This document shows, piece by piece, positions 43,216 to 52,990 of a stretch of 64,000 bases of DNA. Both the position numbers and the translations under genes were made by a program. The stretch lies in assembly GCF_963676065.1 (NCBI RefSeq), contig NZ_OY780933.1, positions 2,458,122 to 2,522,121 of the forward strand. Reading direction: 5' to 3'. Within the stretch, counting starts at the first letter, position 1. Every line of letters begins with the position of its first letter. The notes under the pieces are model-generated. The model did no database searches and was not told the DNA's origin. It saw nothing but the letters and a program-made list of their open reading frames with translations. The DNA is from Maridesulfovibrio sp. GTDB lineage: Bacteria; Desulfobacterota; Desulfovibrionia; Desulfovibrionales; Desulfovibrionaceae.

Positions 43216-44010
43216 TTGAAATATTTAAGAATAATGGCAATGACAATATTCGTTGCGGGGATGCTGATGTTAGCAGTATCTTCGCGAGCCGGCAGGTATT
43301 ACCTTGTCTCGCTGAATTACGAACCTTATTCCTATTCCCGGAACGGAACCTACACGGGATATGATGTTGAAATTTTAAAAGAATGCTTCCGGCGCATGGG
43401 AGATGATCTGGAAATTGATCTCGTTCCGTGGAAGCGCGCTTTGAGTATGGGAATGACCGGAAATTCCGATGGGGTTTTTGGGATATTTAAGCTTCCTGAG
43501 CGAGCTGAAAAAATGTTTTTCAGTGATCCGGTACGGGCTGAAGAAATTTCTTTTTTTGTACGTGATGATTCAACTCTGGTGTTTGACGGAGATTTAAATC
43601 AGCTTAAAAATAGTACTTTCGGGACCGTAAGCGGCTACAGCTACGGCGATGAAGTTGATTCTTTTCTTAAGAATGCAATTCCGAAGTCTCATGTGGAGGT
43701 GGGTGTTTCCCCGGAAATGAATTTAGTGAAGCTTATTAAGGGCCGATTTGATATTTATATTGGTGACACTCTTTCAACTCTAAGCAGTATTCATAAAATG
43801 GGGCTTGAGGGATTAATCCGCAGACTTAAACCTTCGATCAATACCAGTGATGTTCATGTTGCTTTTTCCCGTAAGCTTAAACTGGGACGGGTGCGTGACA
43901 GGTTTAATGATGCTCTTGAATCAATGCGTTTGGATGGAACTCTTGAGCGGATTAAGATGAAGTATTTTCATGAACAGTCGAAGGATAAAAAAGTAAATGC
44001 AGTGGAATAA
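43216..44010 (+). CDS. Solitary periplasmic solute-binding protein, SBP_bac_3 type
   Basis: A 264-residue exported protein. The signal peptide (MTIFVAGMLMLAVSSRA) leads to GRYYLVSLNYEPYSYSRNGTY and LVPWKRALSMGMTGNSDGVFG, the standard family-3 pattern. It starts with TTG 43216 or ATG 43234; neither has a good ribosome-binding site. It overlaps the dGTPase gene by 14 bp, an odd pairing of a periplasmic and a cytosolic function. No ABC partners are adjacent. Confidence 0.78.
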   Translation: MKYLRIMAMTIFVAGMLMLAVSSRAGRYYLVSLNYEPYSYSRNGTYTGYDVEILKECFRRMGDDLEIDLVPWKRALSMGMTGNSDGVFGIFKLPERAEKMFFSDPVRAEEISFFVRDDSTLVFDGDLNQLKNSTFGTVSGYSYGDEVDSFLKNAIPKSHVEVGVSPEMNLVKLIKGRFDIYIGDTLSTLSSIHKMGLEGLIRRLKPSINTSDVHVAFSRKLKLGRVRDRFNDALESMRLDGTLERIKMKYFHEQSKDKKVNAVE

Positions 44011-45319
44011 ATTACTCAGCAAACAGAGAATCGGAAAAGAACAATCCAACTACATAGATAAGGACCGCAGCGAATTTCAGCGCGATTTTGACCGCATTAT
44101 CTTCTCTTCAGCCTTCCGGAGATTGCAGGATAAAACTCAGGTCTTCCCGCTTTCCCGCAGTGATTATGTACGTACCCGCCTGACTCACAGCCTTGAGACT
44201 TCGTCCGTAGGTCGTTCTCTCGGGAATATGGTCGGCAGCAGGCTGGTTGAAAAGTACAGCGATCTTGATTTAATTCCCTCTGAACCGGGAACAGTGGTGG
44301 CCACGGCTTGCCTGGCTCACGATATAGGCAATCCACCTTTCGGGCATTCCGGCGAAGATGTAATACGGGACTGGTTCCAGACTTCCGAGACCGGTTCAAA
44401 GCTTTGTTCTATGATTGATGAAGGGCAGCGCTCTGATTTTATCTGGTTTGAAGGCAATGCGCAGGGATTGCGTAATATTCTGGCGTTGCAGCGTCCCTAC
44501 AGCAAAGGCGGTATGCAGCTTACCTGCGCAACTTTGGCCGCTTTTACCAAATATCCATATGTCTCCGGGCACATTAAGGACAAGAAGAAGTTCGGAATTT
44601 TTGCCAGTGAGGCTGAAATCTATGCCGAAGTTGCCGGGTATCTGGGGCTGACCGAACTGGAAGATAATAAATGGGCACGGCATCCTTTCGCGTATCTTGT
44701 CGAGGCTGCCGACGACATATGTTATCACGTAATTGATATTGAAGACGGTCACCGCCTCGATTTGATTTCTTTTGATGAGCTGCGCACTATCTTTTTGGAT
44801 ATTCTGGAGAATAAACCGGCTATCAAAGACCGTGTGGACCGTATTCCCGGTAAAAAAGAACAGGTGGAATATCTGCGAGCCTGCACCATCAATGGGCTGG
44901 TGGAGAGTTGTAGCGAGGTCTTTTTTGCCTACGAGCAGGAAATTCTGGATGGGAAATTCAATTCCAGCCTGACCGAGGAAATATGTAAAGCGGCAGAATT
45001 CAGCAAGCTTAAAAAAGTAGCAATCGAAAAAGTATATAACTCTACCGAAGTGATAGAGACCGAAGCCGCCGCGTATGAAGTCCTCTGGAAGATTCTCGAT
45101 TTTCTGGGGCAGATTGTCATAGAGCTTCACAGTAACGGGATGCTGGGCGCCAAGTGCATGAAGTCCGTAAAACTGTTGCCGGAGCTGTATGCCCCCTCTG
45201 CCGAGGCCACCGTGTACGAGAATACGCAGAAGATTGTGGATTATGTCTCAGGTATGACCGATACTTTCGCAGTTCGGACATTCAATAAGATTTCGGGCAT
45301 CTCGCTTTTGCGGCGCTAG
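43997..45319 (+). CDS. dgt: Deoxyguanosinetriphosphate triphosphohydrolase (dGTPase)
   Basis: A 440-residue HD-domain dNTPase. Its HD motif is LTHSLETSSVGRSLG and CLAHDIGNPPFGHSGED (H..HD). RRLQDKTQVFPLSRSDYVRTR is the nucleotide-binding stretch, and DDICYHVIDIEDG carries the remaining metal ligand. It cleaves dGTP to deoxyguanosine and triphosphate, which can limit phage replication or tune dNTP pools. It starts inside the end of the binding-protein gene and ends before a strong terminator. Confidence 0.92.
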   Translation: MQWNKLLSKQRIGKEQSNYIDKDRSEFQRDFDRIIFSSAFRRLQDKTQVFPLSRSDYVRTRLTHSLETSSVGRSLGNMVGSRLVEKYSDLDLIPSEPGTVVATACLAHDIGNPPFGHSGEDVIRDWFQTSETGSKLCSMIDEGQRSDFIWFEGNAQGLRNILALQRPYSKGGMQLTCATLAAFTKYPYVSGHIKDKKKFGIFASEAEIYAEVAGYLGLTELEDNKWARHPFAYLVEAADDICYHVIDIEDGHRLDLISFDELRTIFLDILENKPAIKDRVDRIPGKKEQVEYLRACTINGLVESCSEVFFAYEQEILDGKFNSSLTEEICKAAEFSKLKKVAIEKVYNSTEVIETEAAAYEVLWKILDFLGQIVIELHSNGMLGAKCMKSVKLLPELYAPSAEATVYENTQKIVDYVSGMTDTFAVRTFNKISGISLLRR

Positions 45320-45344
45320 GCTTAATATCGATTTCAATAAATGA

Positions 45345-45381
45345 AAAACGCCGCAGTCTTATGGATTGCGGCGTTTTTTTG
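45345..45381 (+). terminator. Rho-independent terminator after dgt
   Basis: AAACGCCGCA (45346-45355) pairs with TGCGGCGTTT (45367-45376), followed by TTTTT. Confidence 0.88.
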
Positions 45382-45422
45382 TTAGTGCATGTAACCAGGG
45401 ACAATTGGTGGTTACTTTAAAA

Positions 45423-45785
45423 TTATTTAGTCCTGATTCTTAAAATTGCTTCTAATGATTTTCGCTCTTCTTCTTTTTTTATATCGTTAATGTATTCATC
45501 TGTCTGGTAAGGACTAAAGTTATTTCTATATAAGTAAGAGTCTATTTTCTCAATTTCTGAGGCACACTCTTTTTCTCCGTTCTTAACAATAAGAGTAGGA
45601 TCAATTATTCCATCATCCAGTTTAAGACTGCTTTTTACTATGCATTTTGCATAATTATGCCGTAATTGGGTAATATGTTGCTCCTCTTGAGAATCTAATG
45701 AAGTAATACTTCTATAGGATTTGCCACCACATCCAGTCAGAGAAATAACGATCAGCAACAGCGATAAAAAGGTGAGTTTGCGCAT
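45423..45785 (-). CDS. Small lipoprotein of unknown function
   Basis: A 120-residue exported lipoprotein. The signal peptide ends in the lipobox LTGC (Cys at residue 19). The mature part is charged, has two more Cys (NYAKCIVKS and EKECASE) that could pair, and ends in a Lys/Arg-rich helix. No family recognised. Monocistronic, 86 bp left of the S9 peptidase gene on the same strand. Confidence 0.75.
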   Translation of the reverse strand: MRKLTFLSLLLIVISLTGCGGKSYRSITSLDSQEEQHITQLRHNYAKCIVKSSLKLDDGIIDPTLIVKNGEKECASEIEKIDSYLYRNNFSPYQTDEYINDIKKEEERKSLEAILRIRTK

Positions 45786-45870
45786 GTAGTCTCCTTGTGA
45801 TTAAAATTGACTTTGCAAATAATGTTAATTTGGAGGTAAAGTCAAGTTTTATATAGATTTTTCGTAGTAT

Positions 45871-47802
45871 CTACTGCAGCAAGTGCTTATCCAGAAACCG
45901 CTCCATGGCTTCATAAAAATCGAAGCGGTTTTCCTGATTCTGGAAACCGTGGCCTTCATTCTTTTTAACCATGTATTCTACAGCGACTCCGCGGTCACGC
46001 AGGGCTTTGACTATCTGGTCCGATTCGGCTTTTTTTACTCGCGGATCGTTGGCTCCCTGAGCGACAAAGAGCGGTGATTTTATCTTGTCCGCATGAAATA
46101 CCGGGGAAACCTTGCGCAGCAGTTTGTAGTCGCGGACCGGATCGCCCACCTTGATGTAGAATTCTTGTTTTTCATTTTCCCAGTACGGAGGGAGGCTTTC
46201 CAGCAGGGTAAACAGATTGGACGGGCCGACATAATCGATTCCGCATGCGTATAAATCAGGGGTAAAGGTCAGACCCGCAAGGGTGGCGTATCCTCCGTAG
46301 GAAGCACCGTAAATGGCTACACGGTCAGGATCGGCAATTCCCTTTCTAATCAGCCAGTTGACGGCATCGGTAATGTCGTTCTGCATATTCAGACCCCACT
46401 GCTTGAAGCCTTTCTCCCAGAATTCGCGCCCGTATCCGGTGGAACCTCTGAAATTCACCTGCATAACCGCAATTCCGCGGTTGGTCAGGAACTGCACTTC
46501 GGGGTTAAACCCCCAGTGGTCGCGTGCCCACGGTCCACCGTGAGGGTTGATCAATACCGGCAGGTTCTCCGCTTTCTCACCCTTCGGCAGGCTCAGGTAT
46601 CCGTGCAGGGTCAGTCCGTCGCGAGAAGTAAAGGATACGGGCTTCATCTCGGCCATCTGTTCCTCATCAAGCCACGGACTTACATCGGCAATCTTTTTCA
46701 GTGTCTTGCTTTCCATATCATAAATATATCCGGCCCCGAGGCTGCGGTCCGAGTAGGTTCGGACGATGCCTTTGGTCTCAGCCCGGTTGGTGGAAGTCAG
46801 GACTACTTCATATCCGGGCAGCATTTTTTCAAGATCATTTTGAATTTCTTCGCGGTGTTCATCAAAAAAGACATAATGGTGCTTGTCAGTATAGAATCCT
46901 GCTCCGGTAATTAATTTGCGCTTTTTGGAATAAAGCAACTGGTCTACGTCTACATCGGGGTGCTCGAATACAAGCTGTTCCAGTTCTTTTGATTTTGGGT
47001 TGAAGAGGTATACGGCCATTTTGTCGCGGCCAAGATTGGTGCTGACGTAAAATTTTTCGTTGTCGAAATCAAAGACCAGCGGCTCGAATGAGGTTCTGAA
47101 GTCCATGGTCAGTATGGGGCGAAACAGGGCTTGCGAATCCTCCCGGTACAGAATTACGTTCTGCCCGTTGCGGTTGGCGATAGCAACACGCACGGTCCCG
47201 TTATGGTCGGTGATCCAGCCGGTTACATCGCCGGGATTACGTGCTTCTAATTTAAGCTCACCGTTTGCGACGTTCAGTTTATAGACATCGAAAACTCTGG
47301 GATCGTCCCTGTTCATAGTAATCAGGATGTTGTCTTCATCATCCTCAAGATCATCCAGTAGATTGGTTCGGGTATTTTCAAAGGGAGTTAGGTCTACTTC
47401 TCCGCTTCCATCAATGGCGGCAGCGAAGGTGTGGACGTTTTCATCTCCTCCTGAATCCTGACCGAAAACGATTCGTTCATTTCCAATCCATAAATATCCG
47501 TAGATATCGCGCTTGGTTGTGCCGGTAACTCTGGTGGTTTTTCCGCTGGCAAGATCTTCGACAAATACATTGAGCCTGTCTTTCCATGGGGCCAGCCATG
47601 CTATTTTATTACCGTCCGGTGATATGGTAAATCCAGCGGCTACAGGGTTTTTAAAGAAGTCACGCAGCGGAATCTGGCCCGTTTTGGCGGCCGGTTTCGT
47701 TTTTTGGATAACAGGTGCGGGAGCATGAGTAGAGCAGGCCGTCATTCCCAGCAGAACGGTAGTGGAAAATAAGGCAAGAATAAGGATGCGTAGTGTTTTC
47801 AT
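45871..47802 (-). CDS. S9-family peptidase lipoprotein (prolyl-oligopeptidase-like)
   Basis: A 643-residue exported serine peptidase. The lipobox is MTAC (signal peptide residues about 1-22). The N-terminal half is a beta-propeller ([29 protein letters not shown]). The C-terminal alpha/beta-hydrolase has [13 protein letters not shown] (oxyanion), [16 protein letters not shown] (catalytic Ser), [12 protein letters not shown] (Asp) and [11 protein letters not shown] (His). This is the acylaminoacyl-peptidase/S9C type. It cleaves short peptides, here at the outer membrane. It starts 4 bp after the GGDEF gene. Confidence 0.9.
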   Translation of the reverse strand: MKTLRILILALFSTTVLLGMTACSTHAPAPVIQKTKPAAKTGQIPLRDFFKNPVAAGFTISPDGNKIAWLAPWKDRLNVFVEDLASGKTTRVTGTTKRDIYGYLWIGNERIVFGQDSGGDENVHTFAAAIDGSGEVDLTPFENTRTNLLDDLEDDEDNILITMNRDDPRVFDVYKLNVANGELKLEARNPGDVTGWITDHNGTVRVAIANRNGQNVILYREDSQALFRPILTMDFRTSFEPLVFDFDNEKFYVSTNLGRDKMAVYLFNPKSKELEQLVFEHPDVDVDQLLYSKKRKLITGAGFYTDKHHYVFFDEHREEIQNDLEKMLPGYEVVLTSTNRAETKGIVRTYSDRSLGAGYIYDMESKTLKKIADVSPWLDEEQMAEMKPVSFTSRDGLTLHGYLSLPKGEKAENLPVLINPHGGPWARDHWGFNPEVQFLTNRGIAVMQVNFRGSTGYGREFWEKGFKQWGLNMQNDITDAVNWLIRKGIADPDRVAIYGASYGGYATLAGLTFTPDLYACGIDYVGPSNLFTLLESLPPYWENEKQEFYIKVGDPVRDYKLLRKVSPVFHADKIKSPLFVAQGANDPRVKKAESDQIVKALRDRGVAVEYMVKKNEGHGFQNQENRFDFYEAMERFLDKHLLQ

Positions 47803-47805
47803 TTG

Positions 47806-48888
47806 TTACTCGGCTTTTTTTGCAGATTCAGGATGAGTGTATATGGTTCCGGGGCCGTATTTTTTGGATTCTTTTAAGGCTAGATCGACTTTTTTGAGCA
47901 GTGTCTCGGCTGTTTCATCCACTTCGCACATGGCTATCCCTGTGTTTAACAGCAAGGAGGTGTTTTTCAGACTTTTGCTCAGCGAAATAAGTTTGTTTAT
48001 TTTTTCGGTAAGACTTTTGGCATTCTTTACCGATGTATGCGGGGCAAGAATTATGAATTTATCCCCGCCGACACGGAAAAAACTGTCCGGACGCCTTAAG
48101 TTTTTGCGTACTAAACGGGCGAAACCTGCCAGAATCTTATCCCCGACTTTCTGTCCCAGCTTGCGATTGATGGTTTTGAAGTCGTGAATATCCATTTTTA
48201 TCAGAGCGAGATCGGAGCCGTACCGTGTGGCGGTGGCAACGGCTTTTTCCGATTCCTCGTAAAATTTCATTCTGCCCGGCAGATTGGTCAAAGTATCACG
48301 TTCGGCAAGTTTTTTAATGGTGGATTTGTTTAGCTCTTTTTCTCTGGCGCAGCGGAGCAGTTCGTCTCGCATAGGTGCATCCACAAGAGTGTATTGCAGT
48401 ACCACCAGGATACAAATCAGGAAGATAATAGCATATTCATATTTAATCAGATTCACGTGCCGGCTATAAAAAATTTTGTTGATGTCAGAGGATACCATCT
48501 CTACTGCTGCCGCCAGTCGGCGCATATTTTTATTAATAGCTTCGGGAGATTCTGTTTTCACCGTTTTAAGAAAATCTGAGGCTGTTGAAAATAGTCCTGA
48601 TTTTTCGGAGTTCAATAGTTTTGAAAAACGGTTGTCAGCAGGATAGCTTTGCAGCTTATTCATAATGTCGTCGAAAACACGTGCGGATGAATCAGTTCCC
48701 CTGCCTTTGGGAGCGGTAAGCATTTCCACGGCTGTATTTTGCAGCCCGTTTATAAGCTCCAGTGTATTCGTGCAATTTTTGCGTTCAATGATCAGGGTGT
48801 GAAAAATGTAAAGTGATGTCAGGGACAGTATTAAAATAATGGGTAGGCTGATTTTGTATCGCAGCCGGGCGTAATTTTGAAATTTCAT
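47806..48888 (-). CDS. Membrane GGDEF-domain protein with a degenerate active site
   Basis: A 360-residue protein with two TM segments (residues about 15-33 and 152-168) around a periplasmic sensor region and a cytoplasmic GGDEF domain (residues about 185-355). The signature is GGDKF (274-278), not GGDEF: the metal-binding Glu is Lys. The inhibitory site RRPD (265-268) five residues upstream is kept. It is therefore probably not an active diguanylate cyclase but may bind c-di-GMP. It is upstream of the S9 peptidase by 4 bp, suggesting a shared transcript. Confidence 0.85.
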   Translation of the reverse strand: MKFQNYARLRYKISLPIILILSLTSLYIFHTLIIERKNCTNTLELINGLQNTAVEMLTAPKGRGTDSSARVFDDIMNKLQSYPADNRFSKLLNSEKSGLFSTASDFLKTVKTESPEAINKNMRRLAAAVEMVSSDINKIFYSRHVNLIKYEYAIIFLICILVVLQYTLVDAPMRDELLRCAREKELNKSTIKKLAERDTLTNLPGRMKFYEESEKAVATATRYGSDLALIKMDIHDFKTINRKLGQKVGDKILAGFARLVRKNLRRPDSFFRVGGDKFIILAPHTSVKNAKSLTEKINKLISLSKSLKNTSLLLNTGIAMCEVDETAETLLKKVDLALKESKKYGPGTIYTHPESAKKAE

Positions 48889-49193
48889 AAATTATGGCCT
48901 TAATTTTATGGTGTTTAATTTTTACTTCCTAACCAATTCTTTTAACTCCGGCGCAATCTTATGTAAAACCAAAAAATTGAAATTGCGGAAGTTTGGTGCT
49001 GGATTTTTATGCTGAAAAAAGGTGTTTGCCGTTTTTGAGTGTTGTATTATGGTAACTGCAACGATGTTTTTCAGGAATAAAGTCAGCCTGAATTTTCATA
49101 AATGTGGAAAAGCGTTTATTTTTATGTTGCCCTTGTCCTTTCCTTGGGCTAGGGAAATTCGCGTGCATACATGGAAATTAAGGAGAGGATAAA
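48889..49193. other. 305-bp divergent intergenic region
   Basis: Promoter region for the GGDEF gene (-) and the phosphoribosyltransferase gene (+). AAGGAGAGG (about 49180-49188) is the latter's ribosome-binding site. I looked for a purine riboswitch here and saw none. Confidence 0.4.
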
Positions 49194-49691
49194 TTGTCCA
49201 AGGCAGACAGATATAATAAAATGTATCCCATTTCATGGGAACAATTGCAACGCGATTGCAGAGCCTTGTCATGGCGGCTGCTTGAGAAAGGACCCTTTGA
49301 AGGCATTCTGGCCATTACCCGCGGGGGACTGGTGCCCGCCGCGATTCTGGCCCGTGAGCTCGATATAAGACTTATCGACACCGTCTGCATTTCTACATAT
49401 GATTGGAAAGTTCAGGAAAAGAAAGCTACTGTGCTTAAAGATTTCAAAGGCGACGGCGAAGGCTGGTTGCTGGTGGATGACCTTGTGGACACCGGCGGAA
49501 CTGCCAGACTGGTTCGGGAGATGGTGCCTAAGGCACATTTTGCCACGATTTACGCCAAGCCTGAAGGTCGACCTTTGGTAGATACTTATATCACGGAAGT
49601 CAGTCAGGATACCTGGATTCTCTTTCCGTGGGACAGCGCGACTCAGTTCGCTCAGCCCATTGTGAAGGCTTCTCAGGAAGATAATAGTTAA
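49194..49691 (+). CDS. gpt: Xanthine(-guanine) phosphoribosyltransferase
   Basis: A 165-residue purine salvage enzyme. [19 protein letters not shown] and the PRPP loop [17 protein letters not shown] are diagnostic of type-I phosphoribosyltransferases, and the C-terminal WILFPWDSA matches Gpt of E. coli. It starts with TTG, 6-7 bp after AAGGAGAGG. It converts xanthine, guanine or hypoxanthine to the nucleotide. It is followed by the BMP-type importer, so the block is a purine salvage unit. Confidence 0.9.
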   Translation: MSKADRYNKMYPISWEQLQRDCRALSWRLLEKGPFEGILAITRGGLVPAAILARELDIRLIDTVCISTYDWKVQEKKATVLKDFKGDGEGWLLVDDLVDTGGTARLVREMVPKAHFATIYAKPEGRPLVDTYITEVSQDTWILFPWDSATQFAQPIVKASQEDNS

Positions 49692-49704
49692 GACATAGTC
49701 TTAA
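49688..49704. repeat. Palindrome at the end of gpt
   Basis: TTAAGAC-ATA-GTCTTAA, 7-bp perfect arms, overlapping the gpt stop codon. It could be a weak attenuator or a regulator site for the importer genes. No T-run follows. Confidence 0.4.
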
Positions 49705-49856
49705 TACGGCTTAGTACAGACATTTGCATTGCCAGCTTGCGGACAAAGGGAGTCCGGGGGCTGGTTGTGTATTTGTTTTTTTGTTTGATAAATATGTGAA
49801 GCTTCGTTGATACGGAACTTCACCAGGGTTTCTAACTAATTCTCAAGGAGTGGATA

Positions 49857-50933
49857 ATGCGTAAAGTTCTGCTTATGGCCATTGTTGCGGCCATGTCCGT
49901 GATGCTGGCTTCTGTAGCGTTTGCCGGTGCCAAGAAGGATAAAGTTAAAGTCGGTTTTGTCTATATTTCCCCCGTTGGCGACGAGGGCTATTCCTACGCT
50001 CAGGATCAGGGTCGTAAGGCTATTGATGCTCTGCCGTGGGTTGAAACCTCATTTGTCGAATCCGTTGCAGAAGGCCCGGACTCAGAAAGAGTTATGCTGA
50101 ACTTTGCACGTAAAGGTTATGACATGGTTATCGGAACCAGCTTCGGTTACATGGATCCCATGGTTAAAGTTTCCAAGAAGTTCCCTAAGACCGCGTTCAT
50201 GCACTGCTCCGGTTTCAAAAGCACCCCGAACATGAGCAATTACTTTGGCCGCATGTATCAGGCCCGTTATCTGACCGGTATCGTAGCAGGTATGATGACT
50301 AAGTCCAATGTGATCGGTTACGTTGCCGCTTTCCCGATTCCCGAAGTTATCCGCGGTATCAACGCTTTCACCCTCGGTGTTCGCTCCGTTAATCCCAAAG
50401 CAACTGTTCGTGTTGTCTGGACCAAGACATGGTACGATCCCGCACTGGAAAAAGATGCGGCTATCTCCCTGTTGGATATGAAAGCTGACGTTATCACCCA
50501 GCACCAGGATTCCCCCGGCCCGCAGGAAGCTGCTCAGGAACGCGGCAAATACTCCATCGCTTACAACTCCGATATGTCCAATATGGCTCCCAAGTCTCAC
50601 CTGACCGCTGCTATCTGGAACTGGGCTCCCCTGTTCAAGAATGCTGTTGAGCAGCTGCGTGACGGCGTATGGCAGGGTGACGAGTCTCTCTGGTGGGGCA
50701 TGGATCAGGGTGTTGTGGATATCGCACCTTTCGGTCCCATGGTTCCCCAGAATGTTAAGGACAAAGTTGCTGCTGTAAAGCAGGATATTATTGACGGCAA
50801 AAATGTTATTTTCGCTGGTCCCCTCAAGGATCAGAACGGTAAAGTAATTGTTCCCGCCGGAAAATCCATGACCGATCCTGAAATGCTCGGTATGATGTGG
50901 TTTGTTGATGGTGTAATCGGGAATACCAAGTAA
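49857..50933 (+). CDS. BMP-family ABC transporter substrate-binding protein (purine nucleoside type)
   Basis: A 358-residue exported protein (signal peptide residues about 1-23, ASVAFA|GA). KVKVGFVYISPVGDEGYSYAQ and GYDMVIGTSFGYMDPM match the BMP/PnrA family that binds nucleosides or purines; ITQHQDSPGPQEAAQERGKY is the ligand-pocket loop. It feeds the two permeases and ATPase downstream. AAGGAG precedes the ATG. Substrate by family and by the gpt neighbour: a purine or nucleoside. Confidence 0.9.
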   Translation: MRKVLLMAIVAAMSVMLASVAFAGAKKDKVKVGFVYISPVGDEGYSYAQDQGRKAIDALPWVETSFVESVAEGPDSERVMLNFARKGYDMVIGTSFGYMDPMVKVSKKFPKTAFMHCSGFKSTPNMSNYFGRMYQARYLTGIVAGMMTKSNVIGYVAAFPIPEVIRGINAFTLGVRSVNPKATVRVVWTKTWYDPALEKDAAISLLDMKADVITQHQDSPGPQEAAQERGKYSIAYNSDMSNMAPKSHLTAAIWNWAPLFKNAVEQLRDGVWQGDESLWWGMDQGVVDIAPFGPMVPQNVKDKVAAVKQDIIDGKNVIFAGPLKDQNGKVIVPAGKSMTDPEMLGMMWFVDGVIGNTK

Positions 50934-50939
50934 TAATTT

Positions 50940-51998
50940 ATGTTGGGTTATCGCTTACAAAAGCGTGATGAACCTTGGAGCTGGGGCGCCCCGTTTATCG
51001 TCGTGGGCGCTCTGGTTCTATCTTTCGGGATCAGCGCGCTCCTGCTAGAATTGCAGGGAAAATCTGCTGTTCAAGGACTCTTCGTGCTTTGGCAGGGGTC
51101 CTTTGGTGCTTCATGGGCTTTGGAAGATGCCCTTTTAAAATCTATTCCCATTTTTCTCTGTGCACTGGGCGTCGCCACGGCCTTCAGGATGCAGGTCTGG
51201 AATATCGGGGCTGAAGGGCAGTTTGCGCTCGGAGCTATAGGGGCTACATGGGCCGCGCTCACCTTTCCTGATCTGCCCGGATTCCTGCTCATGCCGTTGA
51301 TGTTTATCTGTGCGGCTATTTTCGGCGCAGTCTGGGCTTATATCCCTGCTATACTGCGGCTTAAATTGCAGGTGAATGAAATTATTTCCACCCTCATGCT
51401 CAATTATATCGCGATACTGCTGCTGCAATATCTCGTATTCGGTGCATGGAAGGACCCGGCCAGTTTCGGCTTTCCCGTTACCCCGGAATTTTCTCCGGCA
51501 GCCATTATCGGGCAGATCGGTGATACCCGTCTGCACTGGGGATTCGCGATTTGTGTCGGGGCCGGCGTTGCCATGTGGGCATTCATGCGTTTTACGAGAC
51601 TCGGTTTTGAGATCAAAGTTGCCGGCGAGGGTGAGCGTATAGCTATGTATTCCCGGTTGCCTTACGGAATGCTGACTATTCTGGTTATGGCTATCTCCGG
51701 CGCTCTTGCCGGATGGGCCGGCTGTATTGAAGCTTCCGCCACGATCAACAGGCTTCAGCCGTCCATCATGGTCGGTTACGGATATACCGCTATTGTTGTT
51801 GCGTGGCTGGCCAGACTGCACCCCCTCTATATCGGAATCTCCGCATACCTGCTTGCCGCGCTACGTGTGGGAGTGGAGAATATGCAGCTTGAGTTACAGA
51901 CTCCGGCCTCTTTCGGGTCCATCATGGAAGGATTGATTCTTCTTTCTGTGCTCGCCGGCCAGATGTTTGTTACGTATAAGATAGTTAAGAAGAATTAG
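50940..51998 (+). CDS. ABC transporter permease (BMP-type importer)
   Basis: A 352-residue membrane permease of the branched-chain/nucleoside type (PF02653), with about ten hydrophobic segments. NIGAEGQFALGAIGATWAA and ISTLMLNYIAILLLQYLV are family markers; VAGEGERIAMYSRLPYGML is the coupling loop. It starts 6 bp after the binding-protein gene. Confidence 0.9.
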   Translation: MLGYRLQKRDEPWSWGAPFIVVGALVLSFGISALLLELQGKSAVQGLFVLWQGSFGASWALEDALLKSIPIFLCALGVATAFRMQVWNIGAEGQFALGAIGATWAALTFPDLPGFLLMPLMFICAAIFGAVWAYIPAILRLKLQVNEIISTLMLNYIAILLLQYLVFGAWKDPASFGFPVTPEFSPAAIIGQIGDTRLHWGFAICVGAGVAMWAFMRFTRLGFEIKVAGEGERIAMYSRLPYGMLTILVMAISGALAGWAGCIEASATINRLQPSIMVGYGYTAIVVAWLARLHPLYIGISAYLLAALRVGVENMQLELQTPASFGSIMEGLILLSVLAGQMFVTYKIVKKN

Positions 51999-52061
51999 GC
52001 GCTACGCGCTTTTGATAATTTGATTTCGCCTCCGGTGGCAATAATCACATGGATGGTTCTA

Positions 52062-52982
52062 ATGTTAGAAAGTTTTATTGTCCCTTTGCTGGCTGCCACG
52101 GTGCAGTCCGGAACACCGATCCTCTACGCGACCCTTGGTGAGATTCTCACTGAGAAGGGCGGGGTGCTCAACCTCGGTGTCGAGGGTATGATGAGTATGG
52201 CGGCTTTTGCGGCTTTTTTCATTACCATGACCACCGGTAATCCGTGGCTCGGCTTCATCGCCGGTGGGCTGGCCGGAACATTTATGGCTGCTCTTCACGG
52301 CATTGTCTGCATTACCTGCCTTGGTAATCAGGTCGTTTCCGGCCTTGCTTTGACAATTCTCGGCGTCGGGCTTTGCAATTTCCTCGGCACACCGTACATC
52401 GGCACAGCAACAAATGGTTTTGATAAATTCAGCATGCCGCTGCTTTCAGCTATTCCATACCTTGGGAATATTTTTTTCAAACAGGACGCGCTTGTCTACG
52501 TTTCTTACCTGATCCCTATTTTATTTATGTTTTTTATTAATCGCACCAGTCTCGGTCTTGCGATTACTGCTGTCGGTGAGAAACCTGCTGCTGCGGCGGC
52601 TGTCGGGCTGAAAGCCATCCGACTGCGCTGGATCGCGCTTTTGGGCGGTGGATTCCTGATCGGGCTCGGCGGGTCTTATCTTTCTCTTGCCTACACCCAT
52701 CTCTGGGCCAACGGCCTTTCAGGCGGGCGGGGCTGGATTGCGGTTGCTCTCGTTATCTTCGCATTCTGGAGACCGGGCAGGGCTGTTTTCGGAGCTTATC
52801 TTTTCGGTGGAGTAATGGCTTTTCAGCTACGTTTACAGGCCGTGGGAACTCACATTCCGTCCACTTTGCTGCTTATGCTGCCTTATGCCTTGACCATTTT
52901 GGTACTGATTTTTTCAGCAGTTCGTGGCCGTAGCGGTAGTGCTCCTGCTCATCTGGGCATCAACATCGAGCCCGAAGGATAG
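52062..52982 (+). CDS. ABC transporter permease, second subunit
   Basis: A 306-residue permease of the same family. It begins MLESFIVPLLAATVQSGTPIL, with LNLGVEGMMSMAAFAA and TAVGEKPAAAAAVGLKAIRL as signature and coupling loop. I chose ATG 52062 because the family's N-terminal helix starts there; the frame is open from TTG 52020. It is 63 bp after the first permease stop and 8 bp before the ATPase gene. Confidence 0.9.
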   Translation: MLESFIVPLLAATVQSGTPILYATLGEILTEKGGVLNLGVEGMMSMAAFAAFFITMTTGNPWLGFIAGGLAGTFMAALHGIVCITCLGNQVVSGLALTILGVGLCNFLGTPYIGTATNGFDKFSMPLLSAIPYLGNIFFKQDALVYVSYLIPILFMFFINRTSLGLAITAVGEKPAAAAAVGLKAIRLRWIALLGGGFLIGLGGSYLSLAYTHLWANGLSGGRGWIAVALVIFAFWRPGRAVFGAYLFGGVMAFQLRLQAVGTHIPSTLLLMLPYALTILVLIFSAVRGRSGSAPAHLGINIEPEG

Positions 52983-52990
52983 GTTGTGGT

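Noticed and set aside
48889..49856. A purine riboswitch before gpt or the BMP importer
   Set aside because: No conserved purine-aptamer core or three-way junction could be traced in either gap.
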